From Stropharia rugosoannulata (taxonomy: Eukaryota > Basidiomycota > Agaricomycetes > Agaricales > Strophariaceae), in the NCBI GenBank assembly GCA_028532985.1, contig JANCIK010000011.1, positions 2,170,001 through 2,234,000 of the forward strand: a stretch of DNA of 64,000 bases. Reading direction: 5' to 3'. A model generated the notes under the pieces. That model saw only the letters and a program-made list of their open reading frames with translations, did not search any database and was not told the origin of the DNA. Below are positions 60,101 to 64,000 of this stretch, one piece after another. Position numbers and translations under genes: made by a program. Every line of letters begins with the position of its first letter. Positions within the stretch are counted from its first letter, which is position 1.

Positions 60101-60861
60101 TTTAACTCTCCGTCCGACTTCCGCCAGTAAATAAGTGTGAACTTGGAATGACCTCTTTTGACTCAATTAAATGAGACTCGCGTATCATGACTATGCCGTC
60201 CCCATTCGTTCGTCCACCACTATCGCTGATGACGCTTTTGATAAATTGCATGTATGACTCAGCACTCATTTCACAAACCTAAATTCAGGGGCTATTCGAG
60301 CACTCTGTCACCGTATGTTCAAATGGATGTGACGGTATGTGTTGTGCGCTCTCTGTGCGACCCGAGACTGTCACCAGTCTCCTCGGAATATTTTTCTTCT
60401 TCCTGTCAATATGTCTGATTGAGCTGTGGTGATATATTGATGACTATTGTAACTCGGAATAAGTGGCACAGGGAGGCGTCGCCCAGGTAAGCTAGGCTGA
60501 AATGGTTATGGCATTTACTCATCAAGTTAGCATCGCCTACTTCCTGTCTTCTACGTCGCCTGCAGTCATAGCACGCGATCAACATATGTAGGAGACGATT
60601 AGCGTCTGAATTATGGCGAAGAAGTCGCGCTTTGACCAAAAAAGAACATCTTCACGTTTCTACTCGCTGTCAACTTTTGGCCCTGGTCGATTTGGCGGCA
60701 CAATGATGCGTCGAGCTGCACCTTTTTAAAGCCACAAGTGACAAATGCTTTTGTTCTTCCGGAATCCCCGCCGTTCGTCACGCTTGGTCGCTGCCCCATG
60801 TCCTCCGCCATATCATAACCCCACCTCATTGCTGTTGTTGGCGTAGCTTTCTTCCCTGTTC
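57127..60861. other. Intergenic region (3.7 kb), with a GC-rich central part
   Basis: No gene is firmly supported. From about 57800 to 59700 the base composition is more GC-rich than the flanks, and open frames of 110-167 codons overlap on both strands (57806-58141, 57936-58301, 58132-58578 plus; 57944-58447 minus), which is what GC-rich non-coding DNA also produces. None has a recognisable domain. The octamer CTGTGCGA recurs at 59067, 59172, 59409, 59462 and 60353. Confidence 0.4.
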
Positions 60862-62356
60862 ATGGCAACTGTCCTCAGCGAGCCGGGAGAAAGCGTTGGC
60901 TTGGATCCGTGGATAAGCTTGCAACTCATTCATTTCGTGGCTGCGTATATTGTGAGTCTTCTGGCTATCATGGAGATTGGAGTAGAACACTAATCCATGT
61001 CCAGTTTAAAGTTTTCTTGTATGGTGAGCATTAACCTACCTAGATTGCTGCGTTTTGCTGATAGTATTCCGATACCCATTTCCGATCTAGGACTCACTAC
61101 GAGCTTGCTATTATTCGGCATATACCTTCTATGCATAAACCGACGACCTTTAAGATGGACATTCATTGTCATAACGCTGCTTATATTTACGATCGCTACT
61201 GCTGACATTACAGTATCTCTCGTTTTCCTTTTCCAACGTCTGTTGGAAGGAAAACACCTACCCATGCTACATCCCCATCCAAAACTACTACTCCTTATAA
61301 CGAACAAGTGCGTATCCTATCATATTTGGGCCTTCATACTCGTCGCTTCATCGTTTACATTTCGATAGTATCTTGGCCGAGTCCATTATTGTATGTCAAA
61401 GAATATTAAATGCTCCGCTTACTACAGCTGACGCTGCGCAGATCTATCGGTGCTATATGGTGTGGAGACGGAGCCGTTTAATTATGGCCGCTGCAGGGGT
61501 AGTTCTCTTTGGTTCGTCAGGTAAGTCCCGTATCATTTCCACATTGATGCGATGTCTGACTCTGTCAGTCTGCGGCTACGTCTTTGCAATTTCCTCCTCA
61601 AAGCGCTTGAATCAATTGACTGTGGTTTATTTCTGGATGATATTCGCGTTGAATGTCTGCCTGTCTGCTCTAACGTGTACGTAGGACCTGAGCATTCTCA
61701 TGCAAGCTATTTTTAACAATAGGATTCGAAGCGGGACGAATTTACTGGTCTGCTAGAAGAGCCAGTACACTTCTTAGTCCTGATAATGCAAGAAGGTTCT
61801 ACTCTGTATTTGCCATAATGTACGTCGCCTCCGCCTTATCGGAGATGTTACATTGATTCTCCACTCAATGCAGCATTGATTCAGGCGCTATTTATCCGTT
61901 TTATTTATTATTGGATCTGACTGTTAGAGAAAGGACGGTATGAAAATTACTATTATGTCTAATTGTTACCCGGCTAACATGAACACCCAACTCTGACAAT
62001 TAATTGTCGCAGATTGTACTTGATGCGGGACTAAACCAGATTGTTGTAAGCAAAAAGGGCGCGTGTGTTACAGAAAGCCGCGACTGATATCGTACGTTCA
62101 GGCCATCGTACCCATTTTGATCATCTGCCACCGCGCGTTTGGGCGATGCGTCCAGCTATTTGACACTTCTCAGATGCATGGCGGACAAGCGACAAGCCGC
62201 AGTAATCCAAGCACGCCTGTGCTCGATTCGATCTTCAGCCTTGCTACCACGGTACCGCCAGGTGGGCAGGCTGCCGACGACCCGTCCGCCGGCCACCAAG
62301 TCCACGCGCTTGCGTCTGCCTCACCGTCGGAACAACATGTTAACGAACCTGTATGA
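60862..62356 (+). pseudogene. Basidiomycete multipass membrane protein (receptor-like), with TGA across a splice junction
   Basis: This belongs to an expanded Agaricomycete family of hypothetical proteins with about seven membrane spans; its function is unknown. Exons: 60862-60951, 61005-61023, 61091-61307, 61369-61520, 61569-61676, 61723-61819, 61874-61937, 62013-62045, 62102-62356 (1035 nt, in frame). Family-typical blocks are FKVFLYG, QIYRCYMVWRRSRLIM, VCGYVFAI, EAGRIYWSARR, IIDSGAIYPFYLLL and LDAGLNQIVAIVPILIICHR. The Ser/Pro-rich tail is cytosolic. The codon made of T (61676) and GA (61723-61724) is TGA, where a Trp codon TGG is expected. No alternative GT-AG pair restores the frame. Everything downstream is open and conserved. 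It could be a recent pseudogene or a mis-modelled splice. Confidence 0.65.
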
Positions 62357-63667
62357 AATAATGATAATCAGAGCAATCAGAGCGAACACTCCGAACGAAC
62401 ACTTACATAGAAGCTTTGGTGCACGACCTATTTTTGTGGAACACCGTCGGCTGGCCCTGCGGCCAGTCTTGTGGATGATGGGTCCGTTAAGAGAGGTGCA
62501 CGTAATTTGGTGAGTGACCCTGCGGTCTAGATCGCGCCTTGCTATCGTCGTCCAATAAAATTTGAAGGTGCTCTATAGTCAAGGCCACGTTTATGCTGCC
62601 GCTTTGGCTGAATGACTATTTAGCGAAGATCTTTCTCGGCCCACTTGTGCGGTGACACGCACTTTACACGCCCCCGACAATTATGCTTCTCTGGCGTCAG
62701 TACAGAACTATATCAATTATTATTGTGGTTAAAGATCTTTGAAAAACGCATGTTCGACAGATCTACACTCACCTTACCGCCTACCTCTCGTACACTAATT
62801 CATAGCCCAACGTAACGCTTGCATATTGAATGGAAGATCAGATGTAGTGGTCAGCCACGCTATTCCCAATTTCCCATTGTTGAAGCTAATTCAGTGAAAC
62901 GGGCTTGTATCCCTACATGTTCTACCCTGTAATAGCTGGATCGCGCATCTTCCTGCTTCCGCCGACTACTGCTGCATTCGCCACATTTTCGCCAGGAAGA
63001 CTCGGCCATTTTTCGAGTACGACGTCATCTACTATGTAAGTACACCATGTCGATCCTTAAATATTCTAATTGTTAGGTCCGGCTTAGTTAGCTCAATCTA
63101 GCACCTTTTTATCAGGTCCGGCATTCGATATTATTTTTCTTCTGGCACACACCAGCCTCAGGCTATTTCCGGTCCGAGGCACATTGAAAACACCGATGAA
63201 ATCATCAATCTATTCAACGCCGCACTGCTTAAGATTGGGCCGGGAATTTTATCACAGAAGTCGGGTCATAAGGTGGACTATTCAGTAGTACTCAAGCTGT
63301 AATGGTGGCGGAAATGATCAGCCACCGCCGAGAATGAACGCTTCGATGAGGAAGGGATACCGACTATGGGTGGAATACCCGTTGAATGTCTCCACAAAAT
63401 CCGACTTTAACCGATGAGTAGAGCCAGCCCCGTATGAGAGCCTCGGCGAGGAAGAGAGCTTCCAATAGCCATAATGATCCCCGTTTTCTCATCCTCCGGG
63501 GCAAGCTGTCGCTCATCCATCGAACAGTTTCCTTTTCGAGGGTGCATCATCCCTCGGTCTATCTATAGCACGCCCGCAGCACTCTGTTGGACGCTGTTAA
63601 TTGCTTGGCACTGGGTGAGTGGGGACTCTCTTTCCACCTTCTCCCAGCGCACCTGCAGCAAGCACCT
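62357..63667. other. Intergenic region (1.3 kb)
   Basis: No gene is supported. A short stretch near 63010-63033 reads FFEYDVIYY before a GTAAGT, but nothing upstream or downstream joins to it convincingly. Confidence 0.4.
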
Positions 63668-64000
63668 ATGACTCTGTCTGAGGGCGTACCCCGCCCGCCG
63701 ATGGCCTTGCTGAAGAGGGCGGCGGATATGGTGTTACGCCGCCCGCTCATCCCATTCCTAAAGGAGCCATGGACGCTGGATTCGAGGTCGCGATGGCCCG
63801 CGATACTTGTGAGTTTCAATCAGTTAGAAAAAGTGTGATTGAAGCTTCCTAACATCCCTGATTTTTTGCTTCTCCCAGCTAGAGGTTTTTCTTTACGGTA
63901 CGCTCCACAAAATCCATTTACTTGGCTGTTTAATAATCCTGGTATAACCAGGGATTTATGTTGTTTTATTTTCTTCGTGCACGTTCATTTTGTGGCAGCG
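63668..64000 (+). CDS. Basidiomycete multipass membrane protein, paralogue, partial (3' end beyond window)
   Basis: Exons: 63668-63808, 63879-63897 and 63952 to the window end. The protein begins MTLSEGVPRPPMALLKRAAD, then reads LEVFLYGIYVVLFSSCTFIL, the first membrane span. Exon 2 is 19 nt long and ends in TAC-G before GT, exactly like exon 2 of the gene at 60862 (19 nt, TAT-G), and encodes the matching residues (EVFLYG versus KVFLYG). This shared tiny exon is the main evidence that the two are paralogues. The start ATG is the only one in this frame near the first exon; more upstream sequence could be part of the transcript. Confidence 0.7.

Overview
The window comes from a filamentous basidiomycete, most likely an Agaricomycete (mushroom or wood-decay type). 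The genes are cut by many 45-70 nt GT-AG introns with CTAAC/CTGAC-like branch sites. The content is also typical of that group: F-box/LRR-like families, HET-domain proteins, NOX-type ferric reductases, a GH95 fucosidase and an expanded multipass membrane family. All assignments were made by reading protein motifs and splice sites by eye. No database search was run.

Layout. 1-5721: a divergent cell-wall pair, a partial KRE6/SKN1-like GH16 membrane protein (minus) and a family-2 glycosyltransferase (plus), sharing a promoter of about 275 bp. 5722-8795: empty. 8796-10743: an RBM18-like RRM protein (minus). 12362-13413: a short-chain dehydrogenase. 14383-15049: a TA-flanked inverted-repeat element. 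15518-16589: V-ATPase subunit E. 17514-17600 and 18132-18218: two inverted, nearly identical, intron-containing tRNA genes that differ in the anticodon (GCC versus GTC). 18595-26122: a tandem duplication of secreted GH95 alpha-L-fucosidases, with identical 19-exon structures that include two 6-nt microexons each. 26631-27889: an N-acetyltransferase fused to an Mss4/DSS4 zinc domain (minus). 29442-31907: a phenol-hydroxylase-like FAD monooxygenase. 33981-35787: a HET-domain protein. 37739-40194 and 43197-45467: two paralogous ferric reductases. 47943-50458: a type II mitochondrial NADH dehydrogenase. 50819-51060: a second small inverted-repeat element. 51315-57126: three related F-box-like proteins, the first with an in-frame stop. 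60862-62356 and 63668-end: two paralogous multipass membrane proteins, the first with a TGA across a splice junction and the second cut by the window end.

How the genes relate. There are no operons. Related functions sit in local pairs made by duplication (GH95, ferric reductase, F-box, membrane family, tRNA) or in the divergent wall-glucan pair. Housekeeping genes (V-ATPase E, NDE, RBM18) are interspersed with accessory genes (HET, F-box, FAD monooxygenase). The gene-poor stretches at 5.7-8.8, 10.7-12.4, 27.9-29.4, 31.9-33.9, 35.8-37.7, 40.2-43.2, 45.5-47.9, 57.1-60.9 and 62.4-63.7 kb hold no gene I could support firmly.

Exon models were checked for phase. The complete models of GT2, RBM18, SDR, VMA4, both GH95s, GNAT-Mss4, the FAD monooxygenase, both ferric reductases and NDE sum to a multiple of three with no internal stop.
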